Source of the DNA: Micavibrio sp. UBA1664
Lineage (GTDB): Bacteria; Pseudomonadota; Alphaproteobacteria; Micavibrionales; UBA1664
Length of the DNA stretch: 6,556 bases
Direction: 5' to 3'
NCBI GenBank assembly: GCA_002320485.1
Contig: DCKW01000071.1
Coordinates: 1-6,556, forward strand
Positions 1 through 6,201 of the stretch are shown in pieces (positions within the stretch are counted from its first letter, which is position 1; every line of letters starts with the position of its first letter). The notes under the pieces are model-generated. The model made no database searches and was not told the DNA's origin. It saw nothing but the letters and a program-made list of their open reading frames with translations. A program made the translations under genes and the position numbers.

Positions 1-984
1 AACAACGCGCGTTAAAATCGACCGCGGAAGATCAACAAGACAATCCGCAATAGGCCCCGAATATTTTGAGAGTGCCATGCTTGCTTTTTCTGAATAATCT
101 TGGGCGATGGCCGCGGCCTTTGCAAAAGCATCATAATATTCAAGCATACTTATAAATTCATCAAGAGCATCTGAGTGCGGTGACAAAATCATTTGTGTCA
201 TGATTTCACGATCTTGCGGCGTGGCATCATTCATGGCGATGATAACCGGCAGTGTGATTTTACCTTCCAGAAAATCATCGCCTTTGTCCTTACCCATTTT
301 GGGGGAGGTATAATCCATGATGTCGTCAACGATTTGAAAGGCCATACCCAGATTATAGCCATATGCGGTAAAGGCGGCGGCATCGATTCCTTTTAAAATA
401 GGGGCAACCTCGCACGCGGCGGCAAACAATGCGGCTGTCTTTGCCTCAATGACTTTAAAATACTGGTCTTGCGTGATAGAGGTCTCGCCGATAAGTGACA
501 TTTGCAGGACCTCCCCCTCCGTAATAATAGCGGCGGCGGAGGCCAGTGAGTTTAAAGCCTGTATATTTTGTGTTTCGACCATTAATTCGAACGATCGTGC
601 AAACAGGAAATCTCCGACGAGAACGCTAGCCTGATTACCAAAAACCTTGTTTGCGGTATCCTTTCCACGCCTTTGTTCGCTGCCGTCCACAACATCGTCA
701 TGTAGCAAGGTGGCTGTGTGAATAAATTCTACCGCTGCGGCCAGTTTTTTCGGATTATCGCTTGCATCATTACACAGATGGGCGCAGGCGAGAGTAAGCA
801 GGGGGCGAATGCGTTTTCCGCCAGCGGCAATCAGATATCCCGCCAATTGCGGTATCATCGGGACATGACTTTCCATGCGGTTTAAGATGATCGTATTCAC
901 ATCTGTCATATCATCATGAAGACTATTCCCTAATTTTTCAATCGGTGTTTCCTCATCTCTGTCTTGCATGGCGGCTTGTGTCAT
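1..984 (-). CDS. ispB: Long-chain polyprenyl diphosphate synthase (octa/decaprenyl type), 3' end cut off by window edge
   Basis: This trans-prenyltransferase adds isopentenyl diphosphate units to an allylic primer to make the long tail of ubiquinone, at the cytosol/membrane interface. I read 328 residues with no stop before the edge; the family runs about 320-340, so only a few residues are missing. Visible motifs are GGKRIRP (55-61), the first Asp-rich motif DDVVD (96-100) followed by RR (105-106), KT (182-183), the second Asp-rich motif DDIMD (220-224) and GKDKGDD (231-237). The small residues before the first Asp motif (Ala91, Thr92) fit a long-chain product rather than farnesyl or geranylgeranyl, but exact chain length cannot be read. 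The GKITLP segment (241-246) resembles alphaproteobacterial decaprenyl synthases. ATG at 984 is the first plausible start; it lacks a clear Shine-Dalgarno, and the ATG at codon 6 is an alternative. The gene diverges from the methyltransferase across 41 bp. Confidence 0.95.
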   Translation of the reverse strand, partial: MTQAAMQDRDEETPIEKLGNSLHDDMTDVNTIILNRMESHVPMIPQLAGYLIAAGGKRIRPLLTLACAHLCNDASDNPKKLAAAVEFIHTATLLHDDVVDGSEQRRGKDTANKVFGNQASVLVGDFLFARSFELMVETQNIQALNSLASAAAIITEGEVLQMSLIGETSITQDQYFKVIEAKTAALFAAACEVAPILKGIDAAAFTAYGYNLGMAFQIVDDIMDYTSPKMGKDKGDDFLEGKITLPVIIAMNDATPQDREIMTQMILSPHSDALDEFISMLEYYDAFAKAAAIAQDYSEKASMALSKYSGPIADCLVDLPRSILTRVV

Positions 985-1025
985 GGTTTAAAGATGTGAC
1001 AAAGTGAAGGGAAAAGCAAGGCTTT

Positions 1026-1751
1026 ATGGTGTCCCAACCGACAACATTATTAAACGGACGTGTAAAATTATCGCAATCGGTTGACGGTTTGCGGGCATCC
1101 ATGGATTCAGTGTTATTGGCGCACGCATTATCGGCGAGGACAGGGGAAACCGTACTGGACATGGGATGCGGTAGCGGGGCGGTTGGATTATGTGTCAATG
1201 AACGTTTGAAAGATTTGAATTTGAACATTTACGGCGTGGATGTGCAGGATGAGATGATTGATCTAGCCTTACAAAACGCGATCGATAACGGCATTGCCGA
1301 TCGTTCTGTATATAAAATCGGTGATATTCAAAATAAACATTTATTCAAGGCGGAGGCATTCGATCACATCGTTATGAATCCCCCTTATTATAAGCAGGGA
1401 GAACGCCTTATCAGCCCCGATCAGGCAAGGGAAAAGGCATATACCGGCGATCTTAATATATGGTTGTCCTCTGCTCTGCACTGGGTGCGTCAGGGCGGAT
1501 CTGTTTGCCTGATACACCGTGCGGATAAACTAGGTGATATTCTGCCAGTAGCGCAGGGACGGTTCGGCGCTATCGAAATATGGCCTGTTCATTCCGCCCC
1601 GACGGAACCTGCAATCCGTGTGATTATAAGAATGATACGTAATCGCAAGACGCCGTTGAAACTCCATTCTGCCATTGTTCTTTTTGATGAACAGGGGCAA
1701 GAGACATCAGTTTCAAAATCCATCTTGCGGGATGGTGCAGGCTTGATATAG
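1026..1751 (+). CDS. TrmN6/YfiC-like N6-adenine methyltransferase (COG4123 type)
   Basis: A 241-residue class I SAM-dependent methyltransferase. The SAM-binding motif I is VLDMGCGSGAVGL (43-55), followed by an acidic end of strand 2 (YGVDVQ, 69-74) and the catalytic motif IV NPPYY (118-122), the signature of amino-group (N6-adenine) methylation. The N-terminal Q-x-x-DG-x-R-x-x-x-DS-x-LLA pattern (17-32) is typical of the TrmN6/YfiC family, which in E. coli methylates A37 of tRNA1(Val). The true substrate here is inferred only from the family. The C-terminal RVIIR and LRDGA segments resemble alphaproteobacterial members. The best upstream purine stretch, GAAGGG at 1006-1011, lies about 14 bases from the ATG, so initiation may be weak. 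The stop codon overlaps the GTG of the S49 peptidase gene by one base, which suggests cotranscription and translational coupling. Confidence 0.88.
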   Translation: MVSQPTTLLNGRVKLSQSVDGLRASMDSVLLAHALSARTGETVLDMGCGSGAVGLCVNERLKDLNLNIYGVDVQDEMIDLALQNAIDNGIADRSVYKIGDIQNKHLFKAEAFDHIVMNPPYYKQGERLISPDQAREKAYTGDLNIWLSSALHWVRQGGSVCLIHRADKLGDILPVAQGRFGAIEIWPVHSAPTEPAIRVIIRMIRNRKTPLKLHSAIVLFDEQGQETSVSKSILRDGAGLI

Positions 1752-2644
1752 TGACCGACATGGATAAACAGATAGACAATTCCAAACCATCCGTGGTTAG
1801 GCAAATGACAAATGCCGTAGCGGATTTTCCTGTCATCGGAAAAATTATAAAGCCGCGTAACAAGGTTGCGGTCATTAGGCTGTCAGGTGTAATTGCCGAT
1901 CAGGGTAAAAAAGGTACGATTTCTTTTCATAAATATGCCCCGTTGATTAAAAAAGCATTTGCCATTGCAGATTTAAACGAGGTTGCGCTTGTCATTAATT
2001 CACCGGGTGGTGCGCCGGCGCAATGCTCCCTTATATCCTCAATGATCCGTAATTTAAGCGAAGAGAAAAACATTCCCGTAACAGCTTTTATCGAGGATGT
2101 CGCCGCAAGTGGGGGATACTGGCTAGCGTGCGCCGCCGATAAAATTTATGTGCAGCCCTCATCTATTGTCGGGTCGATTGGTGTGATTTCCGCCATGTTT
2201 GGCTTTGATAAAACTATTCAACGCTATGATATAGAACGACGTGTTTATACATCAGGTGAACATAAATCCTTTCTTGATCCTTTTAAAGCAGAGGATGAAG
2301 ATGCGGTTAAACGCTTAAAGGAAATGCAAAAAGACATTCATAAAAACTTCATCCAATGGGTGAGGGAGCGTAGAGGTGACGCCTTAAAAGGTACCAACAA
2401 GTCTTTGTTTGAAGGTGATATTTTTGTGGGGGGAAAATCGATTCAAAAAGGGTTGGCAGATGAATTCGGTGATGTGTGGACTGTGATGCGTGCTAAACAC
2501 GGGAAAAAGGTCAAATTAATATCAATCGAACTTGATAAGCCGTTTATACAATCGCTTTTAACAGGGGCGGTACGTTTTCCCGACACTGACGATATTATTA
2601 ATGCGATTGAACGCAAAACAATATGGAATCGCTGGGGGCTTTAA
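1751..2644 (+). CDS. S49 family serine peptidase (SppA/SohB-like), no membrane anchor
   Basis: A 297-residue peptidase of the SppA/SohB clan, which uses a Ser-Lys dyad. The predicted nucleophile is Ser120 in AASGGYW (118-124) and the predicted general base Lys172 in GEHKSF (169-174). Their 52-residue spacing equals that of Bacillus subtilis SppA (Ser147/Lys199). The oxyanion-type NSPGG element is at 83-87 and the GSIGV loop at 141-145. Unlike E. coli SppA and SohB, I see no N-terminal hydrophobic transmembrane segment, and the length matches a single catalytic domain, so it is probably cytosolic or peripheral. The GTG at 1751 is preferred: AGG at 1739-1741 sits 9 bases upstream, whereas the ATG at 1760 (three codons in) would be 18 bases away. 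The GTG overlaps the methyltransferase stop by one base, and coaD follows after 3 bp. The substrate is unknown; clearance of signal-peptide remnants is a family-level guess. Confidence 0.9.
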   Translation: MTDMDKQIDNSKPSVVRQMTNAVADFPVIGKIIKPRNKVAVIRLSGVIADQGKKGTISFHKYAPLIKKAFAIADLNEVALVINSPGGAPAQCSLISSMIRNLSEEKNIPVTAFIEDVAASGGYWLACAADKIYVQPSSIVGSIGVISAMFGFDKTIQRYDIERRVYTSGEHKSFLDPFKAEDEDAVKRLKEMQKDIHKNFIQWVRERRGDALKGTNKSLFEGDIFVGGKSIQKGLADEFGDVWTVMRAKHGKKVKLISIELDKPFIQSLLTGAVRFPDTDDIINAIERKTIWNRWGL

Positions 2645-2647
2645 GTC

Positions 2648-3142
2648 ATGACAAACAGAATCGGCATTTATCCTGGAACTTTTGATCCGATTACTAAGGG
2701 TCATCTCCATATCATCGAAAGGGCAAGCAAGCTGGTCGATAAACTTGTAATAGGGGTGGCAGACAACCCGGGAAAAAAACCGCTTTTTGATTTGGATGAA
2801 CGCATGGATATGGTGAAAACCGATATTGCCAATATGCATGACAAATATTGCCCGATTGAAGTGGTTAGTTTTGGCAATCTTCTAATCCATTTCGCGCGGG
2901 AGCAAAATGCAACATGCGTTTTCAGGGGGTTGCGCGCTTCATCCGACTTTGAATTTGAATTTCAAATGACCGGCATGAATTTCAGGCTCGCCCCCGATAT
3001 CGAAACTGTATTTCTGATGGCTTCCGATAAATGGCAATTTGTCTCTTCCAGTTTTATCAAAGAAATATCCAAGCTGGACGGCGACATTAGCGAATTTGTT
3101 ACACCTAGCGTTTTGAAGAAATTGCAGGCGAAACAAATGTAA
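2648..3142 (+). CDS. coaD: Phosphopantetheine adenylyltransferase (PPAT)
   Basis: This enzyme transfers AMP from ATP to 4'-phosphopantetheine to give dephospho-CoA, the penultimate step of coenzyme A synthesis in the cytosol. The 164-residue product is close to the 159 of E. coli CoaD. It carries the nucleotidyltransferase signature YPGTFDPITKGH (8-19) with the TKGH (16-19) version of the (T/H)xGH motif, NPGKKPLF (40-47), RGLRASSDFEFE (93-104) and the second nucleotide-binding element FVSSSFIKEI (131-140). All lie where the family has them. ATG at 2648 follows the S49 stop by 3 bp, and a GGGGG run at 2634-2638 gives a usable ribosome binding site 9 bases upstream. It is the last gene of the forward block. 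Its final 38 bases overlap the 3' end of the small reverse-strand gene at 3105-3293. No intrinsic terminator is evident just downstream. Confidence 0.97.
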   Translation: MTNRIGIYPGTFDPITKGHLHIIERASKLVDKLVIGVADNPGKKPLFDLDERMDMVKTDIANMHDKYCPIEVVSFGNLLIHFAREQNATCVFRGLRASSDFEFEFQMTGMNFRLAPDIETVFLMASDKWQFVSSSFIKEISKLDGDISEFVTPSVLKKLQAKQM

Positions 3143-3293
3143 TATTCTGACCGGAACGTTGTGTGTGCAAGTGACGGGCCTGTTTAATATCGTCTTCGGA
3201 AATAAAATCTCCACCCATACTAAATCCGCTTAAAATAGCGGCATATTCAAGGGCAGGGTTTGTTGTAGGGTAAGAGTTCATTTTTCTGATCAT
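3105..3293 (-). CDS. Small protein of unknown function, 62 aa
   Basis: I do not recognise this protein, but the case for a real gene is fair. The ATG at 3293 is preceded by AAAGGA (3306-3301 on this strand) with 7 bases between it and the start, the best Shine-Dalgarno in the window. Codon use looks ordinary for the neighbourhood, and most of the frame (3143-3293) lies outside coaD. The product is soluble, with no signal peptide or transmembrane segment. It has a mixed N-terminal part (ALEYAAILSGFSMGGDF, residues 14-30), a likely charged helix with DDIKQARHLHTQR (34-46), and a Ser/Lys/Arg tail. The helix vaguely recalls short alphaproteobacterial proteins with an A-R-x-L-R-type pattern, but I cannot support a family assignment. 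It ends inside coaD in tail-to-tail orientation, overlapping by 38 bp. Inverted repeats just upstream of the ribosome binding site suggest regulation. Confidence 0.55.
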   Translation of the reverse strand: MIRKMNSYPTTNPALEYAAILSGFSMGGDFISEDDIKQARHLHTQRSGQNITFVSPAISSKR

Positions 3294-3300
3294 TTTAATA

Positions 3301-3306
3301 TCCTTT
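3301..3306 (-). promoter_or_regulatory. Shine-Dalgarno AAAGGA for the 62-aa reverse-strand gene
   Basis: On the reverse strand AAAGGA lies 7 bases before the ATG at 3293. This is near-ideal spacing and the main support for the small gene being translated. It favours this ATG over the second in-frame ATG at codon 5. Confidence 0.6.
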
Positions 3307-3307
3307 C

Positions 3308-3327
3308 ATTCAATGTATGAATTGAAT
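3308..3327. repeat. 7-bp inverted repeat ATTCAAT-N6-ATTGAAT, candidate operator
   Basis: The two 7-base arms, 3308-3314 and 3321-3327, are perfect reverse complements separated by GTATGA. Further overlapping dyads use the same words: ATTCA/TGAAT (3308-3312 and 3318-3322) and ATTGA/TCAAT (3321-3325 and 3329-3333). The cluster sits directly upstream of the ribosome binding site of the 62-aa gene, where a repressor site or a 5'-UTR hairpin could act. The region is AT-rich, so chance is a real alternative. Confidence 0.35.
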
Positions 3328-3383
3328 ATCAATGATAATTTGGACCAAAGAGGGGATGAAAAAAGGCAAAGTTAAGAATTACG

Positions 3384-3399
3384 GTTTCAGTTTTGAAAC
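3384..3399. repeat. Short hairpin GTTTCA-GTTT-TGAAAC
   Basis: A perfect 6-bp stem with a 4-base loop in the AT-rich spacer between the small gene and the tRNA promoter. A T-run occurs downstream on the forward strand (from about 3409), but it is separated by roughly ten bases and the stem is weak, so terminator function is doubtful. I see no other element in this spacer. Confidence 0.2.
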
Positions 3400-3426
3400 A
3401 AAAAGCAATTTTTTTATAATTAGCCC

Positions 3427-3456
3427 TTGAATTTACCTCTATGATGCAGGTATATA
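3427..3456 (+). promoter_or_regulatory. Sigma-70-type promoter of tRNA-Lys
   Basis: A -35 box TTGAAT (3427-3432) and a -10 box TATATA (3451-3456) are 18 bases apart. Transcription would begin near 3463, about 9 bases before the mature tRNA 5' end, a short leader typical of tRNA units. Confidence 0.6.
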
Positions 3457-3471
3457 GTACCGATGTTTCAA

Positions 3472-3547
3472 GACCGCGTAGCTCAGCTGGTAGAGCAACT
3501 GACTTTTAATCAGTAGGTCCAGGGTTCGAATCCCTGCGCGGTCACCA
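3472..3547 (+). tRNA. tRNA-Lys, anticodon UUU
   Basis: A complete 76-base cloverleaf can be folded by eye. The acceptor stem is GACCGCG (3472-3478) with CGCGGTC (3537-3543), discriminator A3544 and an encoded CCA (3545-3547). The D arm is GCTC/GAGC. The anticodon stem ACTGA/TCAGT encloses the loop CTTTTAA with anticodon TTT, and the T arm carries GGTTCGAATCC. This reads lysine codons AAA and AAG. It is a single-gene unit with its own promoter and an intrinsic terminator 9 bases downstream. No second copy of its 3' end, which would mark an integrated element, is visible in this window. Confidence 0.98.
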
Positions 3548-3555
3548 TCGATATT

Positions 3556-3576
3556 AGCCCCTTTAGGGGCTTTTTT
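3556..3576 (+). terminator. Rho-independent terminator of the tRNA-Lys unit
   Basis: A perfect 6-bp GC-rich stem, AGCCCC (3556-3561) with GGGGCT (3566-3571), closes a TTTA loop and runs into six Ts (3571-3576). It separates tRNA transcription from the downstream manC unit. Confidence 0.88.
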
Positions 3577-3624
3577 ATTGTTTTATAAAAAACATTAAAG
3601 TTTATTATTAATCATATAAATATA

Positions 3625-3653
3625 ATGACATTTTATATTGGTCTTTTTATACT
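3625..3653 (+). promoter_or_regulatory. Sigma-70-type promoter of manC
   Basis: ATGACA (3625-3630) matches the -35 consensus at 5 of 6 positions. TATACT (3648-3653) matches the -10 consensus at 5 of 6. The spacer is exactly 17 bases. The predicted start near 3660 leaves a leader of about 42 bases before the chosen manC ATG. It lies just downstream of the tRNA terminator, so manC starts a new transcription unit. Confidence 0.6.
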
Positions 3654-3701
3654 GCGCTGCGATATGTGCTTTAAAAAGCATTGGTTACGTTAGGTATGGA
3701 A

Positions 3702-5126
3702 ATGACACATAAAATGATTTATCCGGTTATATTATCGGGCGGGGCGGGTAAACGCCTCTGGCCTTTATCGACAAAGGATCAACCTAAACAATTCCATCCA
3801 TTATATTCCGATAAACCAATTATTGTTGAGACGGCATTGCGTTTTCAGGGTGAGACATTTGCCCCTGCCAGTGTGATTTGCAGTCACGCCCATCGTTTTC
3901 ATGTTGCATCTACATTCGAGGATGAAAAGGTTTGTTTAAATGATATTATAATTGAACCAGAGGCAAAAAATACGGCCGCCGCAGTATATGTTGCGGCAAA
4001 AACAGTTTATAATCGAAATCCTGACGGAATTGTCCTGATTTTACCTTCTGATCATTATATTCCAGAAAAAGAAAGCATTCGGACTGCGGTAATCAAGGCA
4101 TCGGAATTTTGTGATGACAAAACGCTGATTACATTTGGTATTAAACCGGATCGTCCTGAAACAGGATACGGATATATTAAGGCGGGTACATCAATAGATA
4201 AAAGCGTTGTACCCGTGGATGAGTTTGTTGAAAAGCCGGATCGCGAAACAGCGCAAAGCTATATTGACGATGGCCATTATTACTGGAATGCAGGTATATT
4301 TCTGGCATCTGCCAAAGCCTTATTGAAAGCTTATGTTGCCCTATGCCCTGAGATTGCAGATTTTGCTGGTGAATCCGTACACAAAGCAACAAAAGACCTG
4401 GATTTTCTTCGCCTCGACCCTGCCAGCTTTGCAAAATTGTCTTCAATTTCTTTTGACTATGCAATTATGGAGAAACATCCGCATACAGCCGTTATGCCAT
4501 TAAAATTGCAATGGAATGATCTTGGGTCATGGCAGGCCCTGTATGATATTGCGGATAAGGATAAAGATGGCAATGTTGTCAAAGGCAATATTCTGACGTT
4601 GAATACGAAAAACAGCTATTTACGAAGCAGTAACGACCGTAGCGTTGCTGTCATGGGGGCGGAAGACCTTATTGTTATATCGTCGCAAAATGCAGTCGTT
4701 GTGTCACATAAAGATAGTGTTCAGGATATCAAACACGTGTATGAGGAATTGGAAAAAATCAACTGTCCATCTATGCATAGTACGATCAAACGACAGCCAT
4801 GGGGATATGCTAAAACATTGGTGAAAGGCGATTTATTTTGTGCCAAGGAAATTATGCTTGAGCCACATGAGAAAACGGCTTCGCAAATCCATAAATTAAG
4901 AAGCGAGCACTGGGTGGTTATTGAGGGAGAGGCGACAATTACACTAGATGGCATAGATCATACTTTACAAAAAGGGCAGTCAATAACCGCACACGCCAAT
5001 GTTCCTCATACAATTACCAACGATACGGAGCAGAATCTGGTATTATTCGAGGTTCAAAATGGTGATATAGATGAGGATGATACTCTTAGAATTATTGAAG
5101 GCGGTAAGACACAAAGTCTGTTGTAA
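3702..5126 (+). CDS. manC: Bifunctional mannose-6-phosphate isomerase / mannose-1-phosphate guanylyltransferase
   Basis: This 474-residue protein matches the type II PMI/GMP enzymes (ManC/CpsB/AlgA, about 478 residues). They interconvert fructose-6-P and mannose-6-P, and make GDP-mannose from mannose-1-P and GTP. The N-terminal nucleotidyltransferase domain has SGGAGKRLWPLS (12-23) with Lys29-Gln-Phe, EPEAKNTAAA (85-94), LPSDHYI (114-120), FVEKPD (175-180), YWNAGIF (194-200) and WNDLGSW (271-277). The C-terminal cupin isomerase domain has RQPWGY (364-369), SQIHKLRSEHW (394-404) and VPHTI (434-438). Gln, His, Arg, Glu and His of the active-site signature are kept, although the usual HHH stretch reads HKL. 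The tail after DEDD lacks the expected Y-G-R ending. ATG 3702 is chosen because AGG (3692-3694) sits 7 bases upstream. A TTG at 3681, ATG 3696 and ATG 3714 are in-frame alternatives. It converges on galE with a 14-bp gap. A phosphomannomutase is not in the window. Confidence 0.95.
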   Translation: MTHKMIYPVILSGGAGKRLWPLSTKDQPKQFHPLYSDKPIIVETALRFQGETFAPASVICSHAHRFHVASTFEDEKVCLNDIIIEPEAKNTAAAVYVAAKTVYNRNPDGIVLILPSDHYIPEKESIRTAVIKASEFCDDKTLITFGIKPDRPETGYGYIKAGTSIDKSVVPVDEFVEKPDRETAQSYIDDGHYYWNAGIFLASAKALLKAYVALCPEIADFAGESVHKATKDLDFLRLDPASFAKLSSISFDYAIMEKHPHTAVMPLKLQWNDLGSWQALYDIADKDKDGNVVKGNILTLNTKNSYLRSSNDRSVAVMGAEDLIVISSQNAVVVSHKDSVQDIKHVYEELEKINCPSMHSTIKRQPWGYAKTLVKGDLFCAKEIMLEPHEKTASQIHKLRSEHWVVIEGEATITLDGIDHTLQKGQSITAHANVPHTITNDTEQNLVLFEVQNGDIDEDDTLRIIEGGKTQSLL

Positions 5127-5140
5127 GAAATATGCATGCC

Positions 5141-6154
5141 TTAACTATTCCCGCTTTTGATCCAGTTCCAACTATCAAGGGTCATATCATGGATATTTTT
5201 TTTCGCGCTCCAGCCCAGTTCTTGCCGCGCCTTGTCTGCACAAGCATAGGAAGCCGCCAAATCCCCGTCCCTGCGTCCGGTAATAATGTAAGGGATCGTA
5301 ACGCCGCTTGTTTCCTGATAGGATTTTAATACCTCCATAACGGATAATCCGTTCCCGGTTCCCAGATTGTAAATATGCAGGCCGGATTCCTCTCCCTTTT
5401 TTTCAAGGGCGGCAACGTGTCCTTTGGCCAAATCGGTAACATGGATATAATCCCTGATACCCGTTCCGTCTGCGGTATTATAATCATTACCAAAGATTTT
5501 CAATTCGGATAATTCTCCGGAAGCAACTTTGGCGATATAAGGCATAAGGTTATTCGGAACACCGTTCGGATCTTCGCCGATCATTGCGCTAGCATCGGCA
5601 CCGACAGGATTAAAATACCGCAAAATGGTAATGCTCCAGTCTTTTTCTGCAATGTGAAGATCTTTTAGAATTTCTTCGATCATATATTTAGTCCGCCCGT
5701 AAGGGTTGGTGACAGAGCCTGTCTTCATATCCTCGACAAGAGGAGGGGTGTTGTCCTCGCCATAAACAGTTGCGGACGAGCTGAAAATAAAACTTTTCAC
5801 GTTATAATTTTGCATGGTTTCTAACAGACTCAAGGTCGTTTCAAGATTGTTACGATAATAAAGTAACGGTTTTTGAATCGATTCGCCGACGGCTTTAGAC
5901 CCGGCAAAATGCATCACGGCGAGAGGTTTATATTCGGAAAATATATTGTCGAGAAGGTTACGATTACACACATCTCCGCGGACAAAAGGAATATTGTTTT
6001 TTTGGGTGATGGTTTGAATGCGTGCATGAACACTTTCCTTGCAATTAGATAAATCATCCAGGATGATAGGTGTATATCCTGCGCTGATCAATTCCACACA
6101 TGTATGTGATCCGATATAGCCCAGACCACCGGTAACCAAAATATTTTTATTCAT
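5141..6154 (-). CDS. galE: UDP-glucose 4-epimerase
   Basis: A 337-residue short-chain dehydrogenase-type epimerase, about the length of E. coli GalE (338). It interconverts UDP-glucose and UDP-galactose through a bound-NAD 4-keto intermediate in the cytosol. The Rossmann glycine motif is VTGGLGYIGSH (7-17). The catalytic set is Ser127 in FSSSATVYG (124-132), with Tyr152 and Lys156 in YGRTK (152-156), which are E. coli Ser124, Tyr149 and Lys153 shifted by three. RYFNPVGA (179-186) and RDYIHVTDLA (234-243) are also typical. By the same offset, Ser302 (in AASYAC, 300-305) aligns with E. coli Tyr299 and human Cys307, the residue that limits sugar size, so UDP-GalNAc/GlcNAc activity is possible. 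No Shine-Dalgarno precedes the ATG at 6154. The gene converges with manC (14 bp, no intrinsic terminator seen) and diverges from the uronate epimerase across 64 bp. Confidence 0.95.
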   Translation of the reverse strand: MNKNILVTGGLGYIGSHTCVELISAGYTPIILDDLSNCKESVHARIQTITQKNNIPFVRGDVCNRNLLDNIFSEYKPLAVMHFAGSKAVGESIQKPLLYYRNNLETTLSLLETMQNYNVKSFIFSSSATVYGEDNTPPLVEDMKTGSVTNPYGRTKYMIEEILKDLHIAEKDWSITILRYFNPVGADASAMIGEDPNGVPNNLMPYIAKVASGELSELKIFGNDYNTADGTGIRDYIHVTDLAKGHVAALEKKGEESGLHIYNLGTGNGLSVMEVLKSYQETSGVTIPYIITGRRDGDLAASYACADKARQELGWSAKKNIHDMTLDSWNWIKSGNS

Positions 6155-6161
6155 GAAAAAG

Positions 6162-6190
6162 ACTTTAACCGTTTAAAATCATCTATCCAA
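6162..6190 (-). promoter_or_regulatory. Candidate galE promoter, possibly giving a leaderless mRNA
   Basis: On the reverse strand TTGGAT (6190-6185) and TAAAGT (6167-6162) are 17 bases apart. The expected start site falls at about 6155, next to the galE ATG, which would leave almost no leader and agrees with the missing Shine-Dalgarno. The -10 match is only 4 of 6. Confidence 0.3.
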
Positions 6191-6201
6191 GAATTTATAA
6201 T
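6173..6201 (+). promoter_or_regulatory. Candidate promoter of the uronate epimerase gene
   Basis: A perfect -10 box TATAAT (6196-6201) lies 17 bases after TTAAAA (6173-6178, 4 of 6 to the -35 consensus). Initiation near 6208 would leave a leader of about 11 bases without a Shine-Dalgarno. It overlaps the candidate galE promoter on the other strand. Confidence 0.45.

Noticed and set aside
193..634. Two short forward frames of 67 and 61 codons
   Set aside because: They lie wholly inside the reverse-strand ispB gene, whose protein motifs are unmistakable, so they are antisense shadows.
953..1228. A 91-codon reverse frame across the ispB/methyltransferase spacer
   Set aside because: It overlaps the N-terminal methyltransferase motifs and the first codons of ispB, shows no domain-like pattern, and is best read as a shadow of both genes.
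3143..3200. A terminator for coaD just downstream of its stop
   Set aside because: I looked for a GC-rich stem followed by Ts and found none. The only dyad is the short AACGTT palindrome, so coaD termination cannot be assigned.
3355..3430. A 24-codon forward frame starting at ATG 3355 and ending at the TGA 3428-3430
   Set aside because: The purine run before it abuts the ATG with no spacing, the composition is simple Lys/Phe-rich, and its end overlaps the tRNA-Lys -35 box. Nothing supports translation.
3681..3701. A TTG start at 3681 extending manC by seven residues
   Set aside because: No ribosome binding site fits it, the extra residues match nothing in the family, and the ATG at 3702 has AGG at 7 bases and places the SGGAGKRLWPLS motif at the usual distance.
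5132..5329. A 65-codon forward frame downstream of manC
   Set aside because: It runs antisense to the conserved C-terminal part of galE and has no recognisable features.
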